A DNA stretch of 64,000 nt from Artemia franciscana (GCF_032884065.1 NC_088865.1:42411051-42475050); one strand, 5' to 3'; shown: positions 23,511-35,995, counted from the stretch's first letter. The notes: a model not told the origin generated them from the sequence alone. Program-made: numbers and translations.

Positions 23511-24682
23511 TATAATATTCTTGACTACAAGTAGGCATAATATATTTAAGAGATGTAAAAACTCCAACATGGTATTTTGAAATAAAAGACCTCACTAATT
23601 GTTTCTACCAGAAATCTCTGCTGATTCAACTTCTTTCTTGGTATCTTTGGCTTTCTAGAACAATTCAACTTCTTTCCAACAGATCCCTATTTTTAATTGG
23701 CTATCAAGAACCGTTAGTGTCAGATAAATACAAATTGAGACACAAAATTCACACTGAGTCATTTGAAATTATCAGTATAATTGTTATGATTATATCATTT
23801 ATTGTTAATATATAATTATTTTATAATCAGTGTAAATATTATACAATTATTAAAAAGTAGATACACCCAGTTGAAAAGCAAATAATTGCATTCTAGGTTA
23901 TCTTTTAAAATTTTTGTTGGTTTGTCCATGTCAGGGTTATCTCCTGTTTACTCCTTACCCAGAATTTCTTTTCTTGCCCAGTTTTCTTTTTTTCTTATTT
24001 TGTAGTTTTGTCTTTTATTTATTCTATTATTTGTTTGTTTGTGTTGAAGTCAATTCTTATATTCTTTTAATCCAGCAATTATAAGCTCATTACTTTGTTT
24101 AGGAGGGGGGGGGGTATATTATTTTTTCACAACCTTATGTTGTACTGAGTTGAGTCAATACATTCATTCATTCTTTACTGAAGTTTTTTAATAATAAATG
24201 AAATTAACCCGTGGTTAAGCTAAGCGGGAGGAAACCTGTTTCGACATCGACTTGGTAGTCTTGCTCTTACACAAGGAAAGTTGGAGCAATCAGATCAGGC
24301 TTTGCTGTCTTCACTGGCTATTTGTAATCACCCTTTGCCGTAATTGTTTATGACTGTCGATAGCACGGTTTTGTAACCCTCATGTGCCAGTCTCCTGACG
24401 TCGAATTCCTGTTTTTGTTGAAAATAAAGGTTTATCATCTTCTTGAGACATCGTGAGCACACCATTTACCACATTTTGGGATAAGCAGACGTAATTATGA
24501 CTTATAAGGTGCATTTTTAATAGGAAAACCTTTTTTTGTGCTAACCTGATGCATGAAAATTAAAGCATCAATAACATAACCTTTTTTTAATCATATCTAT
24601 AACACAATAATCGAATTTGTAATAGGATCTTATTCATCGTGGCACTCTGGGGCTATGTAAAATGGGACTATTTGTTTCTCCA
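23511..24682. other. No gene seen; part of the spacer between IR first exons
   Basis: AT-rich sequence with a G-run near 24100. No exon resembling the channel exon at 12215-11185 is present here or anywhere between 15916 and 24859. Confidence 0.55.
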
Positions 24683-24859
24683 GAAATGAGGAACAGTTGT
24701 ATTGGCTTATGAAAATGTGTCATCAAAATGAACCAATGGAATAAAAGCCACTGTTCAGCATGGAAGTACATGGCAGTAGTCTTTCCTCTGCCTTAAATTC
24801 TCTAATTGGCTTATATAATGGCTCTAACCTGATTAAATTTTGCTACCATGGCATCTTAC
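24683..24859 (-). repeat. Duplicated intron start beside IR first exon b
   Basis: Matches 15008-15179 closely: shared 'aatgaggaaca', 'attggctta', 'aatgaaccaatgga', 'ggtacatggc'-type and 'gattaaattttgcta' blocks. The exon duplication therefore extended about 170-180 bases into the intron. Confidence 0.7.
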
Positions 24860-25604
24860 CTGAGTATATTCTGCTGTCATTTGTATATGTTCCCTGTTTA
24901 ATTCCGCTTTTTAACGGGGGCACATACTTGATAGTAAAGTTGAATTTTTCAGCGTATGCTAGAATTGTCTGTTGATCAGGACCGTAGTATCGGATTGCAC
25001 CGTTCTCTTCCTTCGTTACAACAAATGGTGGCCGCTCCCATGTTGATACAAAAACATTTGAACCTTTTAAGTTTTTTAGACGTGTCTCAAATATCTTTTT
25101 TGAATCCTTGCCAGTAAATTTTCTTAATGTAACATTTCCTGACAAGTCAAAGAATTTTTGCTGAAAAATTTCAAAGCCTTTTTTGACCCATTTAATCACA
25201 AGGACTCTATTGAACTTTGATAAAATATTTGAATTTACGATTCTTTCTATAAAATTTGGTTCACCGTCATCCAGAAAAATTAGTAGATAACTCACTTTAA
25301 TTTTCTTCAGTTTGAGTTTTTTTTGGAGAACCTCGGATACGAGCTCAAGGTTCGAGGTGTGAAATAGTTGCACATTGCAGTTATTGTAATCTTCATTTTT
25401 GTTCAAGTCCTGCCGAAAATTAAGCAAACTGTGAGGAGTTTTTAAGATAACCAAAGGTGGATTCCAACTTGTAAAGTAATCAATGCAATATCCTGGATGT
25501 AGAAATTCAAAGAGTCTATCCAGAGATTTAAGAAGTTCCGATCTTGGAGAAGCTGAACTAACACAAAATGAAATTAATATAAAAGAATAACCAGTCTTCT
25601 TCAT
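24860..25604 (-). CDS. Ionotropic receptor, first exon b (N-terminus and S1)
   Basis: A paralogue of the exon at 15915-15180. ATG at 25604 begins a hydrophobic leader (YSFILISFCVSSAS, about residues 6-19), then the same short N-terminal region with conserved YCIDYFTSWNPPL, NCNVQLFHTSNLEL and FFDLSGNVTLR. The S1 half follows with NVFVSTWERPPFVV, YYGPDQQTILAYAEKFNF and KYVPP. It ends after 248 codons plus one base at TCAG/GTAAGA, the same phase-1 donor position as exon a. The frame is intact with conservative differences. No second exon of its own lies downstream before exon a, so the only compatible acceptor in the window is 12215. That splice would skip 12.6 kb and give a 591-residue receptor with an identical channel. 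It could instead be an orphaned duplicate. Confidence 0.85.
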
Positions 25605-25870
25605 TTGTTGTATAATGACAAATGAGATAGATCTGAGACCCCAGAGGGCAATAGCATCAAGAATTTTCAGCTTTTAACTGATTCCTAATAGTACGCATCG
25701 TGAAATATATGATTCTCCTGACACATGGCGTGACCTTTCTATTTCGCTGATCAGGTATACCATAAATTTTATATTGATAAACGGTAAATGGTATTTCGTA
25801 AATTGCGAGAATGCAACCACTTTTATTATTCCGAAAAGTTTTTGTTGCGAAAGGCAACTATTTATTAGAA
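25605..25870 (-). repeat. Duplicated 5' flank of IR first exon b
   Basis: Counterpart of 15916-16170. Both retain GTCACGCCATG, 'aaatttatggtata' and 'accgtttatca' in the same order. The homology fades beyond about 25870. Confidence 0.6.
25676..25709 (-). promoter_or_regulatory. Core promoter of IR first exon b
   Basis: Minus-strand TATATTT (25709-25703) lies 30 bases upstream of the predicted +1 A (25679) within TCAGTT (25681-25676). The ATG follows 75 bases downstream. Spacing and flanking blocks match those at 16010-15978, including ACGATGCGT/CTATGCGT between box and initiator. Confidence 0.5.
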
Positions 25871-26780
25871 ATTGAGTCAAATATTAATCTGAAACATTTG
25901 TCCAAAACAACGTAGCTCATCTCAATCATATTCATAATAAATATTAACTGACTATTAAAAGATAATTAAATGCATGTTTGGGTGTAAAAATTACTATTTA
26001 ATAGTTTTACTATTACTATTTACCAGGAACTATTTTACAATCCTAATGGAAAGCAAAACAAGAGTTAAGGTTTTCAGTTGAAAAGTTTGGCTGAAAATAT
26101 AAATTAGAAATTACCGTATATGTAAAAATTAATATTTGTTTTGATTAATGTCGTCCAGTAATGGAGAATCAAAATAATTATAATAGCACTTAAACTTTTG
26201 ATAATAGTGTAATTAAGATAACTGGTTAAATTATCTCAAGTTCAAGGCAACTACGAGATTTTCTTCGTGGAATAGGATTCATAATGACGCAGAGTCTGAT
26301 CCTGACCTGCTACTTGCTGTTTTCGGTTGCGCCCGCCTGTTTTTGAATAGTTTTTGTGCTTTTTTTTGTATAAGTTGGCTCCTTCAGTCTTCTTTGTGAT
26401 AGAATCAAGTTTTAACATATTTGGTTTCCATATCATTTTGGGTTTCTGTGCAAGCATAACGTTTGGTCTCTATACTTTCTGGATCGTATTTTCTTTACAT
26501 GAACTTTAAAAATAATGTTAACGTCTTCAAATAGCTGTTTTTTTATAACTGTTTTTGCCATACAAGTAAATGTTTCAGTGAACGAACGGAGGTAAATTTT
26601 GTGACACCCATTGGGATTTAATGATTCTAACAAGGAATAATTCAACAGCAGGAGTCCAAGAGTCTTATATGCTCAGCAGTAAAAAGTAGCAGTAAAAAAG
26701 CTCAGTAGTAATGTATGGAACAACATTGCTAGTAACCCTGAACATCACTTCGGCTGTCCTATGACCAAACCTAGTATCTA

Positions 26781-26851
<71 letters not shown>

Positions 26852-28640
26852 AATTCTAATTATGAGTGGTTACCACCTAAAAAGACCATGAGGAGCCCAA
26901 TGGTGCAAATGAAATAATTCTATTTAATAATTTTATAAATTCTATTAATAATTTTATTAAATTCTATAAAATAATTAGTTTAATTGATCTCCACCGAGTG
27001 TCTACACAGTACCTCATATTGGTTTTAGTGTCATACCTAGTATGACACTAAAGTTTGACACTAGTATGACACGTACATACCAGCATGTACGTGCTGGAAA
27101 TCGACATTTTCGCCAAAACCCAGTATGTGATAAATTACGCTTTACCAGCGACAAACCACCAGCATCAGCATCATCTCTTTATTGTTTAAATAAGGACTGT
27201 AAAAATACAGAGAGTGACATTTATGGTAGCTCTTGCTGAAAGGAAATCAAAAGGACATCAAGAGTTGGAACATAAAAGGTGAGACTATTTTATCAGTTTT
27301 ATTACCAGTCAATCATAAGTAAGTGTAGGCAGAATAGGCCTAGATTGGTCTGTTTCTCTAGATAGCAGCCATAAAAACTGGCGAGAGATAGATACAGCCT
27401 AGGTGCACTTTTGGGTATATTATGTTGTTTCAGTAGAAAGCCAAAAAAACAACTTCACTGAAAGTAAAATTTAAGATGAGGAATATTTCGGAGTCAATAT
27501 TATGCTGTGCATTTCGTTATCTATTTGCCATCTTTTCGTTTTACAGATTAGTAGCACTACAATCCTTATGAGTCAAAGTAAAAAGCAAAAAAAGTGAGAC
27601 ATTGAAATGGATTTCCTCCATGTTAGGAGTTCCGTTAGTTATCGTGACGGGGGAATGTAAGCCCCAGGTCAAGGGTCTTGGTCTTGGGGGTTTCGATGGT
27701 ATAAATTTTATTTCAGTCTGACGCCATTTTTAAGGGCAATCAAAAAACCGCTAAATTTGTTTTTGCAACAAAAAATAACTTCTGAGTATTTATCTTGAAG
27801 GTGTATAGACACTGTTTCTGTTTGCTGTTTCTGTTCTGTTTTCAATGTACCTGTTTCTGTTCAGTTCATAAGGGAAACAGCAACAGAACAGAAAGATGAC
27901 TTGTTATTTACCTGTTCTGTTCTGTATCTGTTTTTATGATAGCCATTTTGTCCTGTTTCTATTTTTTCTTTCCCTTCCTGTTTTCCTTCTGTTCTCAATT
28001 TTATTTTAGTGATACGAGATTAAGGTATTTGGGATTTCAAAATTACAAAATAGTGTTTTAAATCATATTTAGAAATTGTAAAGAAGCGTGCTTTTACGTC
28101 ATACCCACTACAATTTTTGGAATGGGTGTGCCAATTTAAACTAGAGGTAGTAGTTAGTCAAAATGTGGTTTAACCTCCAACAAATTGCTATACAAATGAT
28201 TCTTTCACTATCCGACTAAAGAGTATGCGTTGAAACTGAAGGCACTCAGTGTGTCTTTAGTGTTGCTAAATTGTTTCGTCTAGGCAAAATCAGGGTCTAG
28301 AAATCCCAGGAGAGTAGGTATGTGCGTAAATGGAAGAGTGGCAAAGGTACAGTTAGCTTTCACTAACTCAACTTATTTCTTGCTCTATATTGTTCAGTCA
28401 CTTGAGCAGCAAAGTTGCACAGATACTGTGCAGGAGAAGCAGGATATAAAAGATTACTTATTCCCATTTATCCTGGTACTATTCAGTAATCATGATCAAT
28501 CAGAAAACAAAGTTGCAGCACATAGCTATCCAAAGACACGTTACACTTGCTCAAATATTGGTAAAACTGCAAAAATTACTGAGAAAACTGAACTATTCCC
28601 TTACAAATTTTTCCAATGTAAAACGTAGGGAACATGTATT
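25871..28640. other. No gene seen; simple repeats
   Basis: AT-rich sequence. It contains a poly-A run of 66 (26783-26848), a perfect 13-bp-arm palindrome (27024-27052, TTTAGTGTCATAC around CTA), and a degenerate CTGTTT-type repeat (about 27800-27970). No recognisable exon. Confidence 0.5.
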
Positions 28641-29096
28641 TTTTTTACCTACGATAAATGCAATGATTCCATTAGGAGTCTCTTACTTATATCTAATGAA
28701 TAGACTGTGCTAGAAGTTGCTATTACCGAACTTGTTCCCACATGCAATGCCACCGCCCTGAGGAGCACTTTTTCATATCCAACTGGCAGTTGAGCTCACA
28801 TAGTCTTAGAAGAGTTTGAGGTCCTTTGCAATGCCGGAGCCATTGATGACCCCATTGTTGCACCCTTCAAAGAACCCCAGTCGTGAATTTAAAAAAGTTT
28901 TTTATGACAAGCCAACCTTTTGAAATTACTCTTTCCCTAAAGGTGGCCTATCTGGATCCTTCAACATTTGAAATGCTGTCACTTGTGGATCGTTCTCTGG
29001 CCTTCAATCTCAGATGCCAATACTGTTGGATACGTTTATTACGGAAACTGCAAGAGCGCTTACTCCGTCTTGTCCTTGTACCGGTAGTACAGGCAC

Positions 29097-29282
29097 ACTT
29101 AGTAGATTTATTGGGAATGATGCAATCTTGCGCGACATACCCGTTGGAAAATCAGGGGCCCGTTGGAAAACGTCCGCTTTTAACTGGGGAGGGCACACAC
29201 GTGGCTGTTGCGTAATGACGGTGACCACATGGGTGTTAAGTAATGACAGCGCAAACGTGGGTGTTGTGTATTGGCACATATC
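29097..29282 (+). repeat. Fragment of the foldback element's subterminal region
   Basis: Begins 'acttagtagatttattggga', identical to the start of the subterminal block at 35996, continues through 'aggggcccgt' and 'ctggggaggg', and then has three diverged units of the CACGTGGGTGTTACGTAATGACGG type. Homology starts and stops abruptly, with no terminal AGTAGTGA, so it is a fragment. Its right edge abuts the TTAA-flanked element at 29287. Confidence 0.7.
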
Positions 29283-29286
29283 TTAA

Positions 29287-29857
29287 GGCTGTGATTAAGT
29301 GAACTTGAAAACTTCGAGCTTCAAAATTGAAGTTAGGGTTGCCTTCTGTCTCTAAATTCTCTAGAGACCGTCGATTGTCAAAAACCCTTCAAATAACACT
29401 TATTCATTTGCAGATATAGCAGGTTAATTATACCAGCTTGTCAATGTGGTCTTTAGGCTGATCTGAAACGATTATTTCTGGCAAAAAACTTGTAAAAATT
29501 TCAGGTAGCTGAAAATATTCTATGGGACTGTTCGAAAACAGGAAAATATATCGAAAAATGGTTGCAATCATCTTACAGGCTATTGTCTTCTGCTCATGAT
29601 AGTACCGACTTCGTTCTAAAAGCAATATTCTTCATAGAGTACACTTGTGAAAAAGAGCTAGATTTTTTCTAAGATTTCTAAGCAATTAGAGGAAAAAGAG
29701 CAAAATCCTAGCAAACATTTTGTAGCATCTTCAAGAAGCTACGGCCTGATATTAAAAGTGGTATCTTCCGCCAATTAACACTTGAGTACTTTTTAAATAT
29801 AAATTTTTAATTTTAGCATGGGATTTTCGAGTTCTATCAGTTCACTTAATCACGGCC
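29287..29857. mobile_element. 571-bp MITE flanked by TTAA
   Basis: The left terminus is GGCTGTGATTAAGTGAACT and the right terminus is its complement with one difference, ending AGTTCACTTAATCACGGCC. Beyond 19 bases the similarity continues loosely (AACTTCGAG versus AACTCGAA). Each end is flanked by TTAA (29283-29286 and 29858-29861), the target duplication of piggyBac and Kolobok-type elements. No coding capacity is seen. Confidence 0.65.
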
Positions 29858-30004
29858 TTAAGCAAAATGATTTTCCCCAACACTTAACTTTCAAATTTGG
29901 CTTGCTCTGTGAGTAGTATTGCTTTTTACCAGGTAGTTGTCTACCTAAGTACTTATTCACGGACCGAAAATTATAATAAGTATGCTCAGTAGCGTCATAC
30001 CATT

Positions 30005-30500
30005 ATTAAACAAAAAAAAAATTTTCAACTGAAAGTAAAAAGCAACATTAAAACTTAAAACGAACAGAAATTATTGCGTATAAGAGGGGGTTGCACCTTC
30101 TCAACACCTCACTCCCTGCGCTAAAGTTTCTTAGTACTTTTAAAAAAAGGTTTTTAATGTTCTAATTAAATTAACCTTGTGCTTTAGGAGTCGTTCTTAA
30201 AGAACTGGGATAAGTTCAAAATTAAAATTAAATTCAAAAAAGGGGGTGTCTCCCTCTTTATCTGAAAATCAGGTAAATTTTCTTGGGCTCGTAGCCTGTG
30301 ATGGTAAGGCCAAACTTAATGAAATTTAAATATTTGAAATCAGCACATAAGCCAATTCTTTTGATGTATCTATTGGCATCAATATTCTGTGTTTTAGAGT
30401 TTCGGTTACTATTCAGCTGGGTCGCTCCTTATTTACAGTTCATTACCATGAACTGTTTGATTAAGCCTTTGGATAAGAATGTCAGATTTAGGGTATGAGG
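30005..30500 (+). repeat. Family A deletion derivative
   Basis: Starts with the left half of palindrome A ('ttttcaactgaaagtaaaaa', 'acttaaaacgaacagaaatt'), loses most of the body, and resumes at 'gtaaattttcttgggctcgta'. It runs to the family terminus 'gggtcgctccttatttacag' and the hairpin 'cagttcattaccatgaactg'. Confidence 0.65.
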
Positions 30501-33500
30501 CTTGAAATATAAAAACAGAAACACGAGAATAACTATAACAATTTATTTATACTATGCAGTACATCTAAACACAAAATTATAATCTTCAGATTTTTGAATT
30601 ATCTGAACAAAGTTATTATGGTTTAAACTAAGACTGGTTTAGTAACTAAATTGCTAATACATTGATATGCTTAACTATTTTGATAACAATTCATATTTAT
30701 AGTACTATGCTTAGTATATAATTATCAATTTCGAAACAAAAAATGTGAAGTAGATGAGAAAATCATGGGTCTATTTCATTTTTTTTTCCTGAAATTTTAA
30801 AACGAAGAAAAAGAAGAAAAAGGCAGTGATAAATTTTATTGTTTCCGGATTTCGTCTGACCAGTCACACAAAAAAAAAGGAAAAAAGACCACTACCCACA
30901 AAAAAAGCTTCAAAAAACAAAGAAAAACTTGAAGAGGATAGAGAAACGAGAATAAAAACCATTTATCTATATATACTCAAACGAAGATTCCCCTCCTAAA
31001 GCTTAAAAAAAATCTATATATAAATTAAAGCCTATTTTGTGCAGCGCTTCAAGTGATCAATAATTTGCTAAATTAAATTGTCAAATGAACGATTCAAAGA
31101 AAAAACAATAGAATTTGGGAGTAGAATAAAAGCCAGTATTATGTTGGTTGTTTTAGTATTTTGTGACTAGAACTGAAATAAGATTTAAATTAAGCTAGAT
31201 TAATAATTTTTAAAGGAGGTAATATTGCATCAGAAGTGGGTGGAGTGCAACATAATCTCTAATGGTGACAAATCGGTTCACTATCGACTGTATAAGCTTA
31301 GCCTCCACCTGAAGTCATTTTCAATTACAAATTTATTTATTTTTTGAAAATCAGCATTTTTTTTGGCTATTTTTTAAGAACAAGGTTGATATTAAATAAT
31401 ATCTAAAAGAAAAAAACATGAAAAACTAATATCGGTGACAAGGGTACCAAGATGTGACCCTATTTGGGCGATTCATTTTACATAGTTTACTGTCTAGATT
31501 AAATGTTAACCCTTGCTTATATATCAGTAGCATAAAGTTCATATTATGAAAATTTTGAGCTATGTAGTATCGTTGTGAGAATAGGTTCCAAAAGGCACTA
31601 GGTAATAACTGACTTGTATCCAAGTGTTTGTCTAAAAAAAAAGAGAATACTGGACTAATCAGAAAGGAAATCCTTGATCTAATCAGCCGTGATTGCAAGT
31701 CATTGTTATTTGAAATGTTTAGTGATAGGGGCTACCAAAATCGGAAAGTGGTATTGAAATCGAGTGCATAAGCAAATAGGAATTTCCATAATTCCTATTG
31801 AATGTTTTTCATAAACCTTTTTGGGCATTTTGATGGCATTATGTAAACCAGTGAAACAGACTATTTATTGACAAAAAGTAAATTGTAATTGTAAAAAGTA
31901 AATTGGGGGTGGTAAATTTTATCAAAATCAATTTTATCGAAAAGTGGTAAATTAATCATTTCAGTATCTAGGAATTATAGACTTTTTGACGTCCTTAAAA
32001 AATAAATTAAGACTGCTTATTAGTAATAAATGTGTTTCTACTAGCCTATAGAAAGTCTCTTATAATAACTGTTGGGGGATCCTACAAAAATAAATGCTAC
32101 TGCTGAGCATGACGAGTGGATTTTAAATGAGGAATTTATGAATTTCTAAGTAGGTATTGAAAATTGTTCGTTTGAAAAAACAAACGAAATTTATTTATTT
32201 GAAAAATAATTGTGGAAAGTAAATTAATTCTTAACGAATTAATATCCGAAACATTTTAAAAAGCTAAAGTACCGGGAAAAAGCAGTAGGAAAGAAGTAAT
32301 TAATTTATTTATTTGAAAAATAATTTATTTATAAACAATTTAATCTTTTTTAAAGCTGCACGATACAATCTTGCAATTTTAAGTGTGTCAATACCTGAAA
32401 ATTGTAGGTTTTTTCTGACATTCTAAAAAATAAAAATAAAACAAAACAATTTTTAGCATCGAATTTGGTTCTCCAAACAAATAAAAAATTTCGTACGATT
32501 CTTGGTAATTGCTATAAGAAAATAAAAATCTATTTCATGAAAACTGGTGCGAGATTTTGCGTAGAAAATCTTTAGAAGCATACTTTGAACTAGTTTTCAA
32601 CCTTTTATCCTGATTCAATTCTGTGTTTTAGATTTGTGCTGGGTTTCCCAATCTTGAAATTTATATTGACAAATTTTTGGCAGCGAATGCTTTGGGGCGA
32701 TATTTATGATTCTGCACATCAATGAGAAAATGTTGCTAACGATGGGGGTGCCTATAAAACGCCCACATTTTCTAGTTCCCTGATCACTTGAAGGGTTGCT
32801 ACTACGTGTCTATAAAACTGACACTAAATATCACCTCAAGTCATACATAAACGTATGCATTACATTCAAAAATATGCTTAATTCCGATATTTTGAATAAA
32901 AATACCGGGTTATATAACGTTACTTTTCAAAAATAGCAGTATATATTCTCTAAATGATTATGCTATTTAATACACGCGAAACAAAAACTTTGAGCATTGT
33001 CGAATCCACATACTAATACATGTAAACTACACATTATATAATCTAAATATACAATCTTAAATACACACTCTTCAGTGCACGTCCTACGTAGTCTAAAAAC
33101 TGAAATACAAAAATATTTTTAAAGTACGAATACAAATCTAAAGTCTAAAGGATGTAACTCGTTATACATGCTCTAAAAAAAGAGGAAAAATCAGATTTAA
33201 CATGAAATTCCAAGGCTTGAAATTTTGAAAAACAAAATGGAAAGCCTAATGCGAACTATTTTTCATGCGTGAATAACTCTTTTGTTGATTAGGTTGTCTC
33301 ACCTTAATCAAATTATTTAGTCGAGTAAAATACTAGCAAACCTACCATTAGTTTTAGCAAAACTGCCAACAATTTTTTCAGCAAATGTAGGTTTAAGTAA
33401 TTAGCACGAGTTTGTATTTAAAAAAAAAAAAACTATAAACTCAAACTACAATCACTTTTTGCTGTAAAATTTAGCTTAGCTATAAATGTAACCGATTTTA

Positions 33501-34559
33501 TATGATTAGTAGAGCATGGACAAGTCACTTGAATATTATTTTCCACTTGTTTTGCGGTTTAGATGTTTTCGGCCGTTTTTACGTGATCCGTTAAATTTCG
33601 TCCGTCATTTTACTGCAAGTTTCTGCATTATAACAGTTCAACGGCTGTGTTGAAATATTTCTACTGATCCGTTGAAAATTGTATCTGTTATCTTAAATTG
33701 AATGCTTTCTAGAACCATAAATTCCAAATAAGTTAGAAACTAAACATGTTTGTCAAAAGTTTTCCATTAATACTTGACAAACAACATGAGGGTCCTGTCC
33801 TGTTCATACAAATTTTAATAGGCAGGCTCTGGGGAAATATTTACAGGGAAATGAGCCAAGGAGATAAGACTTATATTTTTATTAGGCATAGTTAGATAGG
33901 CTGTTATAGGTTATCTCTTTGAATATTTTACTTGCCTTCTAGAATTTGATTTAGCATATTCGTGTGCTTATGCTTTTTCTAAGTATCTTATCGTATCTTT
34001 GCGCTTGGACGACTGTAGTGAACCGTTTCTTTGTGAACATTTTTGCGATTTTCCTGCATCCGCTATCCGTTAGCCGTTTTGCGTTAAATAAAAACGCACT
34101 AGTGGGAACCAAAGGTTAATACGCTCGTTCATAGACAGTTATTTCTATTTTGAATAAAATAAGGAAGTATTACTGTTAAATAGTGTGTAATAAAAGTTTT
34201 CCGAGGCTAGATGATGGATTATTGAGAAAAAAAAATCGATAAATGTTGTTCTAAATAGGGAGTAAAAGTTTATATTTTTTGGTGACAGTAAAAATAAATC
34301 AGTAAAAAAAATTAATGCATTTCCTTAAAAAAAGAAAATTCTGTTAAAATTCTTGTCAAAATTTTTTCAGTTGAACATAATTTCGTACATGTCAATTTAG
34401 ATTTTTTTCTGTTTTTCTTTGTAATTTAGCTAGAAAATGAATGTTTTTTATGCTAAAGATTTTGAAATGTAATAAAAAGAATTTGTTTGGACATAAGAAA
34501 ATTAACCGTTTACAAATAGAGATAAAACCCTTAGATTACGCATAAAATCGTGTAAAGCT
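30501..34559. other. No gene seen; AT-rich intergenic sequence
   Basis: Lies between the 5' side of the IR locus and the 3' end of the transporter gene. The sequence next to 34559 should be transporter 3' untranslated sequence. Open frames are short and of biased composition, and I recognise no repeat family. Confidence 0.5.
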
Positions 34560-34731
34560 TCATATAGCAGTCGAATTATCGGTAATCATAAAAGGTTGCA
34601 AATAGCAGGGTACGTCCATTCCGCTATCTTGTGTAATTGAAATCACAGCGCTCACAGTAGATGCAACCCCTCCTAATGTTCCGACAGCAATCATTACCCA
34701 ACAGATGATTCTCTCGATGATTGAAATTCGC
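34560..34731 (-). CDS. Amino acid transporter, last exon
   Basis: Acceptor 'ctttttag' precedes G at 34731. That base completes the arginine codon left open (phase 2) by the exon at 51641-51449. The exon encodes 56 residues, RISIIERIICWVM..., a final membrane helix with IAVGTLGGVASTVSAV (the GGxAST motif common at the C-terminus of Aa_trans proteins), then DVPCYLQP and a hydrophilic tail ending at TGA (34562-34560). It is too short to stand out as an open frame by itself; the splice phase and the family motif support it. Transporters of this family move neutral amino acids with protons or sodium across plasma or lysosomal membranes; substrate unknown here. Confidence 0.85.
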
Positions 34732-34892
34732 CTAAAAAGTAATTATAGTTTAATATTTGTTTCTAGCAGTGTCTGACAGCGAAAATAAGGAAACTAAATA
34801 CATATTAGTTTAAAGTGTGCCAAAATTTAATTGTGTGTTCTATCCGAAGAAACAAAATACTAGCTGAGTCCTGAGTAGTAGATACAATTGTT

Positions 34893-34990
34893 GCTACTAT
34901 TGACAGCTTATCACAGCACCAGGCCAGTGGGGGTCAACACAGCTGTGCATGTTAACCCTGTACCCCATTCAAGGGCATCCCCATTTGTCA
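34893..34990 (-). repeat. LINE-A 3' end fragment
   Basis: On the minus strand it carries the block 'gtgttgacccccactggcct', the counterpart of the LINE-A 3' end (GTGTTGGCCTCAGGCGGC), followed by a short TAG-type tail. It is a separate, more diverged copy than the one at 35228. Confidence 0.45.
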
Positions 34991-35227
34991 CGCATTCAAG
35001 GGTGTCCTGATTTTTTTGCCCTATTTGAATTGCCGAAAGTCAGATTTACTAAATATAATTTTGTTTATTTCATGAAACAAACTTCGGTAAAATTGAAAAT
35101 CAAGTAATATGAATTATCCGCTCCTTCAAACAGAAGAAATATCAAGATTTTCCCTATTTCTTGGATTGATGTGCTTTGCAATATCAAATTCTTTTATTAG
35201 CTGCCGTGATAAATTCTAAACTATGCC

Positions 35228-35783
35228 TATTACTTCTACTATTGCTAAAAACTCACTGTAGCACCGAGCCGCCTGAGGCCAACACAGCTATACACGCACA
35301 TATTTTATCCCAAATTCAATACCTTCCTCCTTAACCCCCCACCCCGAAAGAAATACCTTTTTCCTTAAATGTTACTTTACAATATCCTCCCACCACAATC
35401 GGGAACGACCTGCTTTTTGTTTAGCCCTGGACAGTTGGCCAAAAAGGAAAAATATTTGGCAATTTGTCAAAAGAACATATCCTACATATCTCAACCATTC
35501 TCTCACTATAGCCCTAGCAAGCGGGATTAAACAATCATTCAGGTTCTCAAAACAATCTGTAGGCAATTTCTCTGGAAAACACCTAGCAAGTCTTCCTTTG
35601 TTTCCTTGTTTTGGAGCGCACACACTTTAGAACCATGTTTGACCACTATCATCACTCTAGTTTCCTATATTCAAGTCTTGGGTTGCAGTCTTAACTTCCT
35701 ATTCTTCCAAAAAATGTGAACAATGAAAAAAGATTCTGGTCGCTGGCTATTCTACTTTCAACATTAACACTTCATCCCCCGTC
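35228..35783 (-). pseudogene. LINE-A, 3' part (downstream of the foldback insertion)
   Basis: Starting at the target site and reading leftwards: VESRIA-like codons, a WKNRK-type stretch, then VMIVVKHGS (post-palm region), and IPLARAIVREWLRYVGYVL, SRAKQKAGRSRLWWEDIVK, a typical LINE ORF2 C-terminus. The 3' end follows with 'gtgttggcctcaggcggctc' and a short TAG-type tail (about 35228-35250). It is full of stops. The preceding part of the same protein lies at 47895-47723, so this copy was split by the 11.9-kb element. Confidence 0.8.
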
Positions 35784-35995
35784 AGTAGTGACCGCCCTTC
35801 AGGCCCCATGACAGAATTATCTCTTCATTCCATGCCACTCCTAATTTTAAACGCATTCCTGTCCGACTATTTTTCGACAGCCAGGAAGTGCATGTTACGT
35901 AATAGGGGGTGTGTCTACTTTGGTCTTTACCTAATAGGACTTGGTTGTTACGGAATAGGGTGTTATTTACTTTTGAGGGTGAAATAATATTAAAT

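Noticed and set aside
28640-29095. Possible hAT-type transposase C-terminus (VAYLDPSTFEML in the plus-strand frame from 28883)
   Set aside because: Only a loose LDP-type resemblance with stops and frameshifts around it; no catalytic motif or terminal repeats visible. Not strong enough to annotate.
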